In this document: positions 19,757 through 28,266 of the stretch, in pieces
Position numbering within the stretch: the stretch's first letter is position 1
How the letters are laid out: every line of letters begins with the position of its first letter
From: Polynucleobacter sp. TUM22923
GTDB lineage: Bacteria; Pseudomonadota; Gammaproteobacteria; Burkholderiales; Burkholderiaceae
Assembly: GCF_030295705.1 (NCBI RefSeq)
Contig: NZ_AP027274.1
Coordinates: 992,001 to 1,056,000 of the forward strand
Direction: 5' to 3'
Length of the DNA: 64,000 bases
Notes under the pieces: model-generated
Databases searched by the model: none
Told to the model about the DNA's origin: nothing
Seen by the model: only the letters and a program-made list of their open reading frames with translations
Program-made: the position numbers and the translations under genes

Positions 19757-21430
19757 TTATAGCGGCTTCACAGAACCACCAACGACCGTTGCCCCAAACT
19801 CTCTTTCCAACTGCTGAATGAATGGATCTTGAGCGATCATTTGCTCAGCATTTTGTCTTTTCTCTTGGTGTATCTGGGCATCTACCTTGGCAACCGTCTT
19901 CACTTCGACTGCACCCTTCTCGATGATGACCTTCACCGGCTTACCAAAGTGTGCACTCAAGACATCTGCCAGGCGACCAACTGAAGCATCTGAAGCAAGC
20001 TGTGGCATGGGAGTCACAATCGTTGCACGCACACCCGCAGCAGAATCATGCCACTCTTGAAGCTCAGTTTGAAACGCTAGTTGCTGAACCATTCCTTTGA
20101 ACGGTAACTGACGCATTAAGGCATGCCAGTCTGGGCGATCAGCGCTGGAAGGAGTCGGGGCTGGTGGCGTTGTCATGGCCGGAACTGGGGCAGCCGATGC
20201 TGAGGTGGAGGCAGGCACAGATCTTAAGGAAGCAGATGCGGCTAGCGCTGTCGGAGCTGTTGGTTTGGGGGTATTTCCGACGGAAGGTGAACCGCCCGAT
20301 CTAGGCGCATTGGGCCCATTAGGCACATCATTTCCAGGACGAAAGGCAAGCATACGCAAGAGCGTCATGGCAAATCCAGTTTGCTCATCAGGCGCTAGTG
20401 ATAAATCAGGACGACTGGTGATGCTAATTTGATAGAAGAGTTGAGCCTCTTCCTTGCTTAATACAGTGGCCAAACGACGAATTTCTGCTGCTTCTGGCCA
20501 ATCCTCTAAAACGGATTCAGGAACGATTTGAGCAGCAGCTATTTTCTGAATCAAACTTGATAAATCGGCTAATGCCAAAGAGAAAGACATACTTCGCTCA
20601 CCCATCTCGTTAGCAATTGCTAAAAGCGTTGCACCATCTTTGCTAATTAAAGAGTCAAGAATGCGAATGAGGTAGGCGTCATCAAGAGTACCAAGCATGC
20701 CACGTACAGCCTCTTCAGAAACTTTGCCAGCAGCATAGGCAATGGCTTGGTCCGTCAATGAGAGCGCGTCCCGCATCGAGCCTTGTGCCGCCTTGGCCAA
20801 TACCCTTAATGCATTGGTTTCATAAGCCACATTTTCTGCAGCGAGTACCTTTTCTAAGTGCTCAACAATTAAAGGCACTGGCATTTGTTTTAGATTGAAC
20901 TGCAGACACCGCGACAAAATGGTAACTGGAATCTTTTGAGGGTCAGTGGTTGCTAGAATAAATTTGACGTGCTCTGGTGGCTCTTCTAAAGTCTTGAGCA
21001 TGGCATTAAAGGCATGATTGGTGAGCATATGCACCTCATCAATCATGTAAACCTTGTAACGCGCATTACTGGGTGCGTAAGCGGACTTTTCCAATAGCTG
21101 GGCCATCTCATCGACACCCCGATTACTTGCGGCATCCATTTCAATGTAGTCAACAAACCGACCTGCATCGATTTCCAAGCAAGCCGGGCATTTTCCACAA
21201 GGCTCTGAAGTCATGCGACCTTGGCCATCTTCCCCGGTGCAATTGAGGGCTTTTGCCATAATTCGGGCAATAGTAGTCTTACCTACCCCGCGAGTGCCTG
21301 TAAAGAGCCAGGCATGGTGAAGGCGGCCCTGGTCTAGAGCATGGGTCAAGGCCTTAACTACATGGTCTTGTCCCACCAATTGGGAGAATGTTTTAGGGCG
21401 CCACGAACGGGCTAAAGCTAAAGCTGTCAT
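19757..21430 (-). CDS. dnaX: DNA polymerase III subunit gamma/tau
   Basis: Clamp-loader ATPase, 557 residues. Walker A is GTRGVGKTT, a zinc-binding four-cysteine module lies after it (CTGEDG...CGKCPAC), Walker B is YMIDEVHML and the SRC sensor is LSRCLQFNLKQ. Domain III is followed by a Pro/Ala/Ser/Thr-rich linker and a C-terminal tau-like domain. I did not find a convincing slippery heptamer, so production of a short gamma form is not shown. It is divergent from the SRP RNA gene, with 30 bases between. Confidence 0.95.
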   Translation of the reverse strand: MTALALARSWRPKTFSQLVGQDHVVKALTHALDQGRLHHAWLFTGTRGVGKTTIARIMAKALNCTGEDGQGRMTSEPCGKCPACLEIDAGRFVDYIEMDAASNRGVDEMAQLLEKSAYAPSNARYKVYMIDEVHMLTNHAFNAMLKTLEEPPEHVKFILATTDPQKIPVTILSRCLQFNLKQMPVPLIVEHLEKVLAAENVAYETNALRVLAKAAQGSMRDALSLTDQAIAYAAGKVSEEAVRGMLGTLDDAYLIRILDSLISKDGATLLAIANEMGERSMSFSLALADLSSLIQKIAAAQIVPESVLEDWPEAAEIRRLATVLSKEEAQLFYQISITSRPDLSLAPDEQTGFAMTLLRMLAFRPGNDVPNGPNAPRSGGSPSVGNTPKPTAPTALAASASLRSVPASTSASAAPVPAMTTPPAPTPSSADRPDWHALMRQLPFKGMVQQLAFQTELQEWHDSAAGVRATIVTPMPQLASDASVGRLADVLSAHFGKPVKVIIEKGAVEVKTVAKVDAQIHQEKRQNAEQMIAQDPFIQQLEREFGATVVGGSVKPL

Positions 21431-21460
21431 ATATTACATTCTAACAAGCTAAAATGGAAT

Positions 21461-21560
21461 TGGACGGGCCTCCTCGCATGGTGGGCTGGATAACCTGGTC
21501 AGGTCGGGAACGAAGCAGCCAAACCCATTCTCTGCCAGTGCCGGGGGTCAGGCTCGTCCA
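21461..21560 (+). ncRNA. ffs: Small signal recognition particle RNA (4.5S RNA)
   Basis: The conserved SRP domain is clear: GGTCAGGTCGGGAACGAAGC, then AGCCAAA and the closing strand CTGCCAGTGCCGGGGGTCAGG. The ends pair (TGGACGGGCC with GGCTCGTCCA, one G-U), which defines a 100-base hairpin RNA. A possible -10 box TAAAAT lies at 21450-21455. The RNA binds Ffh and targets membrane proteins to the translocon. The position just upstream of dnaX, divergently oriented, is plausible for this group. Exact ends are set from the terminal stem. Confidence 0.93.
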
Positions 21561-21753
21561 CCCTATTCTGTAAGTCGTTGTTTGTTAATGGATTAAGATT
21601 TTATGAGGTCCTAAGACAGCGATTTGTGTCACTTTTTGACTGACGCAGTCCAATACCAAGCCCTGCTTAGTGCGCTTTCAAGTCACTTAAAGATGATCAC
21701 TTTGCTCACGCAGTATCGATATTTAGCCTAAGTTGTAGGCTCACATAAAACAC

Positions 21754-21778
21754 CCAATAGCCGTTTCATAGCTATTGG
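21754..21778 (-). terminator. Possible terminator of the DUF1993 gene
   Basis: CCAATAGC and GCTATTGG form a perfect 8-bp stem with a 9-base loop. On the minus strand the hairpin is followed by GTGTTTTATG, a weak T-run, 25 bases after the DUF1993 stop. The rest of the 21561-21802 gap shows no gene. Confidence 0.5.
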
Positions 21779-21802
21779 ATGCGAAAAAGCATGGCCGTGA
21801 AA

Positions 21803-22309
21803 TTAAGGGTTGCCTAAGTAGTCTCTTTTACCGATCTCCACTCCATTGGTACGCAGAATAGAAAATGCAATGGACGCATGAAAGTACACGTTAGGAATGG
21901 CATGCCCTAATAAGAATTGCATTCCCTTGTAGTGGGTTTCTTTGTCGCCCCGCTTGGTCAAGATATCTTTATCTTCAGTACCATCAATTTGCTCCGGCTT
22001 AAAACCTTCAATAAAAGTAATTGTTTTTGTAATGCGTGCTTTAAGCTCTTCGATGCTTACTTCAGAATCCTCGTAAGCCGGAATCTCGACCCCTGCCAGA
22101 CGAGCAACTACGCCCTTTGCTGTATCGCTTGTAATCTGTACTTGCCTTGTAAAATTAAGCATGTCTGGAAATAATCGATATTGCAAAAATACATTGGCAT
22201 CTAGCTTTTTCGCATCGATATGAGCCTGAGCTTTATCAAGCACATTAGATAAGTTACGAAGCGCATTCGCAAGACGTGGCACGCTGGCCTGGTACATAGA
22301 AATTGTCAT
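21803..22309 (-). CDS. DUF1993 domain-containing protein
   Basis: A protein of 168 residues from the ATG at 22309 (MTISMYQASVPRLANALRNL). The start MYQASVPR, the QVQITSDTAKG segment and a C-terminal FLLGHAIPNVYFHASIAFSILR helix are typical of DUF1993 (PF09351), which is related to the DinB-like four-helix fold. The function of the family is not established. The frame is open to 22378, but the extra N-terminal residues are not part of the family. It is divergent from the esterase gene. Confidence 0.85.
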   Translation of the reverse strand: MTISMYQASVPRLANALRNLSNVLDKAQAHIDAKKLDANVFLQYRLFPDMLNFTRQVQITSDTAKGVVARLAGVEIPAYEDSEVSIEELKARITKTITFIEGFKPEQIDGTEDKDILTKRGDKETHYKGMQFLLGHAIPNVYFHASIAFSILRTNGVEIGKRDYLGNP

Positions 22310-22457
22310 TAATAAGATTCCGTTTAGGTGGCTGGCTAGTGAAATAATGCTGTCATTAAATAACCTTAATTTAGTCACATCAAGTTCATTTAATTTAATA
22401 CATTAAATAGAATACTCGCCTTAAAATAGATTTTTATCTAATTTGAGCTAAAAGCCC

Positions 22458-23141
22458 ATGGAATCAACTGAACTTCTGCCCTGTATTGAAATTCAAACTT
22501 CGGATCATCCGACCGTTGCCATTATTTGGTTACATGGTCTTGGGGCAGACGGTAGCGACTTTGCTTCACTAGCACCGCAATTAGATCTATCGGGTTGTCC
22601 TGGTATTCGGTTTATTTTTCCCAGCGCTCCCAGCATGCCGGTAACCGTCAACGGCGGTTATGTAATGCCTGCTTGGTACGACATTATCAGCAGAAGCGAT
22701 AACGCTGTAGAAGATCGCATCGGAATTGAACGTTCCGCCAAAGCCATTAACGCGCTGATTGAAAAAGAAGCCTCTCGTGGCATTGCCTATGACCAGATTG
22801 TATTGGCGGGCTTCTCTCAAGGCTGTGCGATGGTGCTCCATGCTGGCCTACGCTTTCCTCATCGCCTAGCTGGAATTATGGCTTTATCAGGCTACTTACC
22901 TCTTGCGACATCCTTGGGGGCCGAACGTAGTTCCGCCAATATCGATACTCCAATTTTTATGGCTCATGGTGATTGGGATGCCGTGATTATTCCGCAGCGT
23001 AGCGAGCAATCGAGAGATCTACTGACTGCTAGTGGCTATAACGTGCATTGGAAAAGCTATGCGATGGAGCATTCCGTTCATCCGATTGAGGTGATGGATA
23101 TGGGTCATTTTTTACGACGCATATTAACTGTCTCTACTTAA
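22458..23141 (+). CDS. Alpha/beta-hydrolase, carboxylesterase/phospholipase family
   Basis: A 227-residue esterase of the PF02230 family. The catalytic triad is visible: the nucleophile Ser in GFSQGCAM, Asp in HGDWDAVI, and His in EHSVHPIEV. The N-terminal WLHGLGADGSDF is the oxyanion-hole region typical of these enzymes, and FIFPSAPSMPVTVNGG is well conserved. It probably hydrolyses short-chain carboxylic or thioesters; the true substrate is unknown. The ExoX-like nuclease gene follows 60 bases later on the same strand. Confidence 0.92.
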   Translation: MESTELLPCIEIQTSDHPTVAIIWLHGLGADGSDFASLAPQLDLSGCPGIRFIFPSAPSMPVTVNGGYVMPAWYDIISRSDNAVEDRIGIERSAKAINALIEKEASRGIAYDQIVLAGFSQGCAMVLHAGLRFPHRLAGIMALSGYLPLATSLGAERSSANIDTPIFMAHGDWDAVIIPQRSEQSRDLLTASGYNVHWKSYAMEHSVHPIEVMDMGHFLRRILTVST

Positions 23142-23201
23142 ATAAAAATAGAGCAATTTATTTACTAATCTTTTACTTTTGCAACTTATAAAGAAATCTT
23201 C

Positions 23202-23858
23202 ATGTCCCAAGCCATTATTTTTGATGTTGAAGCAACCGATAAAAACAATGCGGTCATTATTGAAGCGGCATCCCTAGATGTCGTATCGATTCAGCCGCTG
23301 GAAGTCTCCAATCCTTGGGTGCAGCGCTTTAACCCAGGCAAACCTATTAGCTTAGGTGCTTTAGCGACCCACCACATCCTGGATGAAGAGCTAGTCAACT
23401 GCCCCTCTAGTAGCTCATTTAGATTGCCTACTGATACGAAATATATTATTGGCCACAGCATTGATTTTGACTGGGAGGCTATTGGCAGTCCTGAGGTCAA
23501 ACGGATTTGTACTTTGGCGCTAGCCCGTAGTCTTTGGCCAGAACTCGATAGTCATACGCAAAGTGCCCTACTATATTTCTTTGAAAGAGCTACTGCGCGA
23601 GAGCAACTACGTGATGCACACAGTGCATTAGCAGACGTCGGTATTTGCTCGAAGATTCTAGGGCACATTTTGGATAAGCTTAAGCCATCCTCTTTAGATG
23701 CTTTATGGGAGATGTCTGAGAAGGCTCGCGTACCAACCATCATGCCTTTTGGTAAACACAAAGGTGAGCCCATTAGCCAAGTTCCTAAAGACTATAAACA
23801 ATGGATGCTTCGGCAGGATAATGTGAACGCTTTTTTACGCAAGGCCTTAGAAGCCTAA
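23202..23858 (+). CDS. DnaQ-fold exonuclease, exodeoxyribonuclease X-like
   Basis: A 218-residue protein with an RNase-T/DnaQ 3'-5' exonuclease domain. Motif I is IIFDVEATD (Asp, Glu), motif II is IIGHSIDFDW, and motif III is LRDAHSALADVGI (His and Asp). The C-terminal part IMPFGKHKGEPISQVPKDYKQW is the small ExoX-type tail domain also known from DUF3820 proteins. E. coli ExoX acts in mismatch repair and UV tolerance. Here it is next to (convergent with) the SOS umuDC operon, which makes a DNA repair role plausible. Confidence 0.86.
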   Translation: MSQAIIFDVEATDKNNAVIIEAASLDVVSIQPLEVSNPWVQRFNPGKPISLGALATHHILDEELVNCPSSSSFRLPTDTKYIIGHSIDFDWEAIGSPEVKRICTLALARSLWPELDSHTQSALLYFFERATAREQLRDAHSALADVGICSKILGHILDKLKPSSLDALWEMSEKARVPTIMPFGKHKGEPISQVPKDYKQWMLRQDNVNAFLRKALEA

Positions 23859-23877
23859 TTGACATTGACCCCTACTC

Positions 23878-23916
23878 GGGGAGTAAGGAATCCGTGATTT
23901 CCTCATTCCCCTTTTC
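23878..23916 (+). terminator. Intrinsic terminator after the ExoX-like gene
   Basis: GGGGAGTAAGGAATC and GATTTCCTCATTCCCC form a long, slightly imperfect stem followed by CTTTTC. It lies 20 bases after the stop codon. On the other strand the same hairpin lacks a T-tract, so it is a weak candidate to end the SOS operon transcript. Confidence 0.7.
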
Positions 23917-23924
23917 TGAGCTAC

Positions 23925-23957
23925 TGCTTACTGCCTGCTTGCTGCCTTCTTGCTGCC
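23925..23957. repeat. Three 11-bp tandem repeats downstream of the SOS operon
   Basis: Units TGCTTACTGCC, TGCTTGCTGCC and TTCTTGCTGCC lie head to tail, with degenerate copies (TACTTACC, ACCGCTTACT, CCGCTTAATGC) continuing to about 23995. On the minus strand this reads GGCAGCAAG(A/C)A. No coding function is apparent. The block fills the space between the small ORF at 23996 and the terminator. Confidence 0.75.
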
Positions 23958-23995
23958 TACTTACCCGTCTACCGCTTACTAGTGCCGCTTAATGC

Positions 23996-24127
23996 TTACC
24001 GATATTTGCTGCTAAACACCTGTTGCTTTGTTTGCTCGTAACGCTTCGTACTTTTTAGTACTGCACAGTAAGATAAAACGATGATGATTGCTAAAGAGAT
24101 GCCGTTAAAGTTATTTAATAGTTCCAT
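23996..24127 (-). CDS. Small membrane peptide (43 aa), third gene of the SOS umuDC operon
   Basis: This small ORF encodes 43 residues beginning MELLNNFNGISLAII. A single hydrophobic segment (about residues 10-24) is followed by a strongly basic tail (KSTKRYEQTK... ending SSKYR). An excellent ribosome-binding site, AAGGAG, sits 6 bases before the ATG. It begins 36 bases after the umuC stop on the same strand, so it is probably expressed from the LexA-controlled promoter at 25961-25980. I recognise no family. The architecture resembles SOS-induced membrane peptides such as TisB in general outline only; small inner-membrane regulators of other kinds are equally possible. Confidence 0.6.
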   Translation of the reverse strand: MELLNNFNGISLAIIIVLSYCAVLKSTKRYEQTKQQVFSSKYR

Positions 24128-24162
24128 GTAATTCTCCTTGTTTAATGTTTGTCATTAGTCAG

Positions 24163-25464
24163 TTATTGCACTACTGGTAATTCATTCCACTGAGTGGTGT
24201 AATTTGGGGATCGATTGGCTGAGCGCATCTGCCAATCTTGTTGAGTGCCAGATGCGGCCGTTCTAAGCACTGCGTTACCAAAGCGGCTGTTAATGGAGTC
24301 CAGTGCCTTCATTAGATGAGCAGATCTTCCCTTGACTTCCATATCATCAAATAAGGATTGTTGTACTGTTGGCTTATCTGCTAGACAGCTGAGCATCACT
24401 CCAGCCTTTTTATATTTAAAGCCTGTCTTATAAATTTGCTTTAAGCCTTTGAGAGCTGCCGTCGTTAATGTGAGCGTGTTATCACTGGGGTCAGCCAAGG
24501 CAATCGTGATGCTTTGATGATGCTGTGGCTCGTATTGTTTGTGGGGATTTGTTTGCACAAAGATCGTGAGTGAGCCCGTGACTGATTTTTGACTACGGAG
24601 TTTTTCTGCGCCCCTAGCAACGTGGGTAGCAACAGATTCAGCTAACTGCTCCATTGCCTCAACAGACTTACCAAAACTACGTGAAGAAACAATCTGCTGC
24701 TTGGCTGGCACTACTTCGTCTAGCTGCAAGCAAGAGACACCTCGTAACTCGTAACAAATTCGTTCGATCACTACGCCAAACTGTTGACGCATAGATTGTG
24801 GCGACACCTGAAAGAGATCAAATACAGTATTAATATGCAGCACTCTCAGCTTCTTGGTCAGCTGCTTGCCGATACCCCATACCTCACCTACTGGTGTTTC
24901 TGTCATCCACTGATAGAGCATTTCATTAGGCATCGAGCTGACATCACACACGCCTGCAAACTGCGGGTGTTTTTTTGCTAAATGATTGGCTAACTTTGCT
25001 AGTGTTTTACTAGCACCAATACCAACGCAAACTGGTAAGCCCGTAGTATCTTTAACTTGTTGCTTAATGACTTGGCCCAAATGACTTGGATCGGTATATT
25101 GCTTGAGTACTGCCTCAATTGCCAAAAAACTCTCGTCAATACTGTAAACCTCAAGATTGGGGGTAAAGGTTTTTAAGACCTCTACTACCCTGTCACTCAT
25201 ATCGCCATATAAAGTGTAGTTTGATGAATACGCTTGAATACCATGCTTTTTAGCTAGCTCTTGCATCTGAAACCAAGGGGTGCCCATTTTGACGCCAAGC
25301 GCTTTAACTTCCGCGCTACGGGCTACTGCGCAACCATCATTATTCGATAGCACCACCATGGGCACAGCCTCTAACTTTGGAGCGAATACCCGCTCGCACG
25401 ATACATAGAAATTGTTGACATCGACTAGGGCAAAAAGTTGACCTGCTGGCATCTTGCTATTCAT
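24163..25464 (-). CDS. umuC: DNA polymerase V catalytic subunit UmuC (Y family)
   Basis: Error-prone translesion polymerase of 433 residues. The N-terminal palm has [17 protein letters not shown] with the first catalytic Asp, and [11 protein letters not shown] carries the second acidic pair. The finger/thumb region has [20 protein letters not shown], and the helix-hairpin-helix is [15 protein letters not shown]. The C-terminal LQTQ-like tail region ([21 protein letters not shown]) is the DUF4113 domain found in UmuC. The start overlaps the umuD end by 4 bases, so translation is coupled. Confidence 0.96.
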   Translation of the reverse strand: MNSKMPAGQLFALVDVNNFYVSCERVFAPKLEAVPMVVLSNNDGCAVARSAEVKALGVKMGTPWFQMQELAKKHGIQAYSSNYTLYGDMSDRVVEVLKTFTPNLEVYSIDESFLAIEAVLKQYTDPSHLGQVIKQQVKDTTGLPVCVGIGASKTLAKLANHLAKKHPQFAGVCDVSSMPNEMLYQWMTETPVGEVWGIGKQLTKKLRVLHINTVFDLFQVSPQSMRQQFGVVIERICYELRGVSCLQLDEVVPAKQQIVSSRSFGKSVEAMEQLAESVATHVARGAEKLRSQKSVTGSLTIFVQTNPHKQYEPQHHQSITIALADPSDNTLTLTTAALKGLKQIYKTGFKYKKAGVMLSCLADKPTVQQSLFDDMEVKGRSAHLMKALDSINSRFGNAVLRTAASGTQQDWQMRSANRSPNYTTQWNELPVVQ

Positions 25465-25955
25465 AGCGACTTACCATTTCGACTGCTGGCATGGCTATAT
25501 TTACGAACTACGCCTACCACTACACCCCAAATTTGGAGCTCACTGTTCTCATTGAAGGTAATAGGCTCGTAGTGTGGATTTTCTGGCTGGAGCTCGATAC
25601 GACCTCGTGACTGATAGAGGCGTTTGATGGTGTATTCACTATCAACGACGGCAACCACGATATCTTTGTGTTTTGGCTTGAGGGCTTTATCGACCACCAC
25701 TTTGTCCCCATCACAAATACCCGCGCCCATCATTGAATCCCCTTGTACGGTAAACATGAATGTGGCTGGCTTGTTCTGGACTAAGTAGCTATTTAAATCG
25801 AGGCTTTTTTCAGCATAATCAGCGGCTGGACTCGGAAATCCTGCTGAAATACGGTGACTGAGCAGCGTCAATTCAAAAGTAGAATAGGCTTCTATGCCCT
25901 GTGGGGCCTGAGTTAGTGTCACTTTTGGAGGGATTGCTTGGGTCGTCATAGTCAT
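25461..25955 (-). CDS. umuD: SOS mutagenesis protein UmuD (S24 peptidase)
   Basis: LexA-like serine protease that self-cleaves on RecA filaments to UmuD', which joins UmuC in Pol V. The cleavage site is A38-G39 in [12 protein letters not shown] (Cys-Gly in E. coli UmuD), the nucleophile is S74 in [10 protein letters not shown] and the general base is K111 in YTIKRLY. Two ATGs, 25955 and 25949, are possible. The operator ends only 5 bases upstream of the first, and no Shine-Dalgarno is visible, so the mRNA may be leaderless or nearly so. Confidence 0.95.
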   Translation of the reverse strand: MTMTTQAIPPKVTLTQAPQGIEAYSTFELTLLSHRISAGFPSPAADYAEKSLDLNSYLVQNKPATFMFTVQGDSMMGAGICDGDKVVVDKALKPKHKDIVVAVVDSEYTIKRLYQSRGRIELQPENPHYEPITFNENSELQIWGVVVGVVRKYSHASSRNGKSL

Positions 25956-25960
25956 TAATA

Positions 25961-25980
25961 TACTGTATGTTTATACAGTA
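25961..25980 (-). promoter_or_regulatory. LexA (SOS) operator of umuDC
   Basis: TACTGTATGTTTATACAGTA contains the full CTGT-N8-ACAG palindrome of the proteobacterial LexA box, with matching outer TA pairs. It lies directly before the umuD start codon, where bound LexA would block transcription. No other copy was noticed in the window. Confidence 0.93.
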
Positions 25981-26134
25981 TATGTAAAAACATTAAAAAT
26001 GACCTAGTTTTTGTTGTTTTGACCTCTGGTAACCCGACGCTCTACCCATAAACCCTAAGATCTTTAGCTAGCAAGCGCCCTCATAATGAAATTACTGCAT
26101 TCCTTCATTCAAAGAAAATAGCTCCAGGAGACCC

Positions 26135-27202
26135 ATGAAGACTTACCAAATCGCCTCAATTCCAGGTGATGGCATCGGCAAAGAAGTCGTTCCAGAGTGC
26201 GAGAAGGTATTAAATGCCTTAAGCAAACAACATCCTGAAGTCGCCTTTGCATTCGAACGTTTTGATTGGGGTGGTGACTACTACCGCAAACATGGCGTCA
26301 TGATGCCAGCTGATGGTCTTGAGCCTTTGCGCACCAAAGATGCCATTTTATTTGGCTCAGCTGGTGATCCCGATATTCCAGATCACATCACACTATGGGG
26401 TCTACGCCTTAAGATCTGCCAAGGATTTGATCAATACGCCAATGTCAGACCTACTCGCATATTGCCTGGTATTGAAAGCCCTCTACGCAATTGCAAACCC
26501 AATCAACTCGACTGGGTCATCGTACGTGAGAACTCAGAAGGTGAATACTCTGGTGTGGGTGGCAGAGCGCACCAAGGGCATCCGATTGAAGTCGCCTCTG
26601 ATATGAGCATCATGACGCGCGTTGGTGTAGAGCGCATACAACGCTTTGCATTTCAGTTAGCGCAGTCTCGCCCTCGCAAACATTTAACAGTAATCACCAA
26701 ATCAAATGCCCAGCGCCATGGCATGGTGATGTGGGATGAAATTGCTCGCCTGGTTGCCAAAGACTTTCCGGATGTCACCTGGGACAAGGAATTGGTTGAT
26801 GCAGCTACTGCACGTATGGTCAACCACCCAGAATCCCTTGATACGATTGTTGCAACCAACTTGCATGCTGATGTGCTCAGTGACTTGGCGGCTGCACTGG
26901 CTGGTAGTCTGGGTATTGCGCCCACTGCTAACCTAGATCCGGAGCGCCGCTATCCATCTATGTTCGAACCGATTCATGGGTCTGCATTTGACATCATGGG
27001 TAAAGGACTTGCCAATCCCATTGGTACCTTTTGGTCGGCTGTCATGATGCTCGATTTCTTAGGTGAAAAAGAGCTCGCTAAAAAACTGATGAAGGCCATC
27101 GAAGCCGTCACCATAAATCCTAAATTACATACTCTTGACTTAGGGGGTACTGCCATGATGAGTGATGTTACTAATGCAGTTATTAAGGAGATTTCTAAAT
27201 GA
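26135..27202 (+). CDS. Tartrate/D-malate dehydrogenase (isopropylmalate dehydrogenase family)
   Basis: NAD-dependent beta-decarboxylating dehydrogenase, 355 residues. The N-terminus IASIPGDGIGKEVVPE, the substrate loop RPTRILPGIESPLRN, VIVRENSEGEYSGVGG, the ITKSNAQRHGMVMWDE segment and metal-binding DVLSDLAAALAGSLGIAP place it in the tartrate dehydrogenase (TTUC) branch; LeuB would have different loop residues. D-malate and L-tartrate are typical substrates. The stop codon overlaps the start of a Bug solute-binding protein gene (ATGA), suggesting that the partner captures the same or a related organic acid. Confidence 0.88.
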   Translation: MKTYQIASIPGDGIGKEVVPECEKVLNALSKQHPEVAFAFERFDWGGDYYRKHGVMMPADGLEPLRTKDAILFGSAGDPDIPDHITLWGLRLKICQGFDQYANVRPTRILPGIESPLRNCKPNQLDWVIVRENSEGEYSGVGGRAHQGHPIEVASDMSIMTRVGVERIQRFAFQLAQSRPRKHLTVITKSNAQRHGMVMWDEIARLVAKDFPDVTWDKELVDAATARMVNHPESLDTIVATNLHADVLSDLAAALAGSLGIAPTANLDPERRYPSMFEPIHGSAFDIMGKGLANPIGTFWSAVMMLDFLGEKELAKKLMKAIEAVTINPKLHTLDLGGTAMMSDVTNAVIKEISK

Positions 27203-28149
27203 AGCTATATACATTAATTAAGGCTGTCGCACTCTCACTTAGCATCATCTCAGCGGTGAGTGCCCAGCCGTTCCCAGACAAAACCATTCAATACATCATT
27301 CCTTTTCCTCCCGCAGGTGAATCTGATTTAGTCGCACGCTATCAAGCAGATATTTCTGCAAAGAAATTTAAACAGCCTATGGTGGTCATGAATCGTGCCG
27401 GCGCTGGTGGTGCACTCGTATGGAGCGCGCTCAACACTTATCCCGCTGATGGCACCACAGTAGTAGGCGTTAATATTCCCCACATCATCTTACAACCACT
27501 GCAAGAAGGCATTCAGTACAAGACTGATGATATTAGTGCGATCTACTATTATCACTTCACACCTGATGCGCTGATGGTCTCAGCGGATAGCCCATACAAA
27601 ACCTATCAAGAATTTATTGCTGCCGCTAAAAAAGAGCCTGGAAAACTCAATCTTGCTGGGTCAGCACAATACTCAGCTAACCATATGGCAGTAGAACGTT
27701 TAAATAAATTAGCTGGCGTCAAAATTAATTACGTCCCTTTTAAAGGAACGGGCGATTTAATTACCGCCTTGATCGGAATGCATGTGGACGGAGCAATGGG
27801 TTACTTACCATTGGCCATTCAACAAAAAAGCAAAGTGCGCACCCTCGCTATTGCTACTGAAAAGCGTAACCCAGCTTTACCAGATGTCCCTACCTTTAAA
27901 GAGTTGGGTTTAAATTGGGTGGATGGCGCCTATCGTGGTGTTGCAGTACCAAAGTCCACTCCGTTGATCTTGCAGCAAAGAATGTCAGACTACTTTGCAC
28001 AGCTCAATGCTGACCCAGAGACGAAGAAAAAACTGGAAGATTCAGGATTTGTGATTGTGGATGTTCCCTTAGCGAAAATGCCCGCTTTTATGAAAGAGAA
28101 AATTCCTCAGGCAATGGACGATGCCAAAAATGCAGGAATGATCAAGTAG
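27199..28149 (+). CDS. Tripartite tricarboxylate transporter substrate-binding protein (Bug/TctC)
   Basis: Periplasmic solute receptor of 316 residues with a signal peptide (cleavage near VSAQ). Family marks are PFPPAGESDLVAR, NRAGAGGALVW and INYVPFKGTGDLITALIG. Bug proteins bind small carboxylates. Its ATG overlaps the stop of the tartrate/malate dehydrogenase gene by 4 bases, so the two are co-translated, and a C4-dicarboxylate or tartrate ligand is a fair inference. The TctA/TctB membrane subunits are not nearby. A strong terminator follows at 28196-28231. Confidence 0.9.
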   Translation: MKLYTLIKAVALSLSIISAVSAQPFPDKTIQYIIPFPPAGESDLVARYQADISAKKFKQPMVVMNRAGAGGALVWSALNTYPADGTTVVGVNIPHIILQPLQEGIQYKTDDISAIYYYHFTPDALMVSADSPYKTYQEFIAAAKKEPGKLNLAGSAQYSANHMAVERLNKLAGVKINYVPFKGTGDLITALIGMHVDGAMGYLPLAIQQKSKVRTLAIATEKRNPALPDVPTFKELGLNWVDGAYRGVAVPKSTPLILQQRMSDYFAQLNADPETKKKLEDSGFVIVDVPLAKMPAFMKEKIPQAMDDAKNAGMIK

Positions 28150-28195
28150 CATCGCCCTTGCATTGCTCATTCTCTTGAGCGCCCAGCTACATCAT

Positions 28196-28231
28196 AAAAA
28201 ATAAGCCCTCTAATTTGAGGGCTTATTTTTT
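28196..28231. terminator. Strong bidirectional terminator
   Basis: AAAAAATAAGCCCTC and its exact complement GAGGGCTTATTTTTT form a perfect 15-bp stem around a 6-base loop. It has A/T-tracts on both sides and can end the plus-strand dehydrogenase/Bug transcript and the opposing minus-strand transcript. Confidence 0.93.
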
Positions 28232-28266
28232 GAAGGGGCCGAGCAGATTTTTTGCTGGCTTGGCTT

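Noticed and set aside
19757..21430. Programmed frameshift in dnaX
   Set aside because: I found no clear A AAA AAG type slippery site with a following hairpin; a short gamma product is not supported by what I can see.
22388..22408. ATTTAAT/ATTAAAT inverted repeat before the esterase gene
   Set aside because: The arms are low-complexity A/T and likely by chance in an AT-rich promoter region.
23925..23995. Repeats as a CRISPR array
   Set aside because: The units are 11 bases, directly adjacent without spacers, and there are no cas genes.
26135..27202. LeuB (3-isopropylmalate dehydrogenase)
   Set aside because: Substrate-loop residues and the adjacent Bug gene fit the tartrate/D-malate branch, and no leuCD genes are present.
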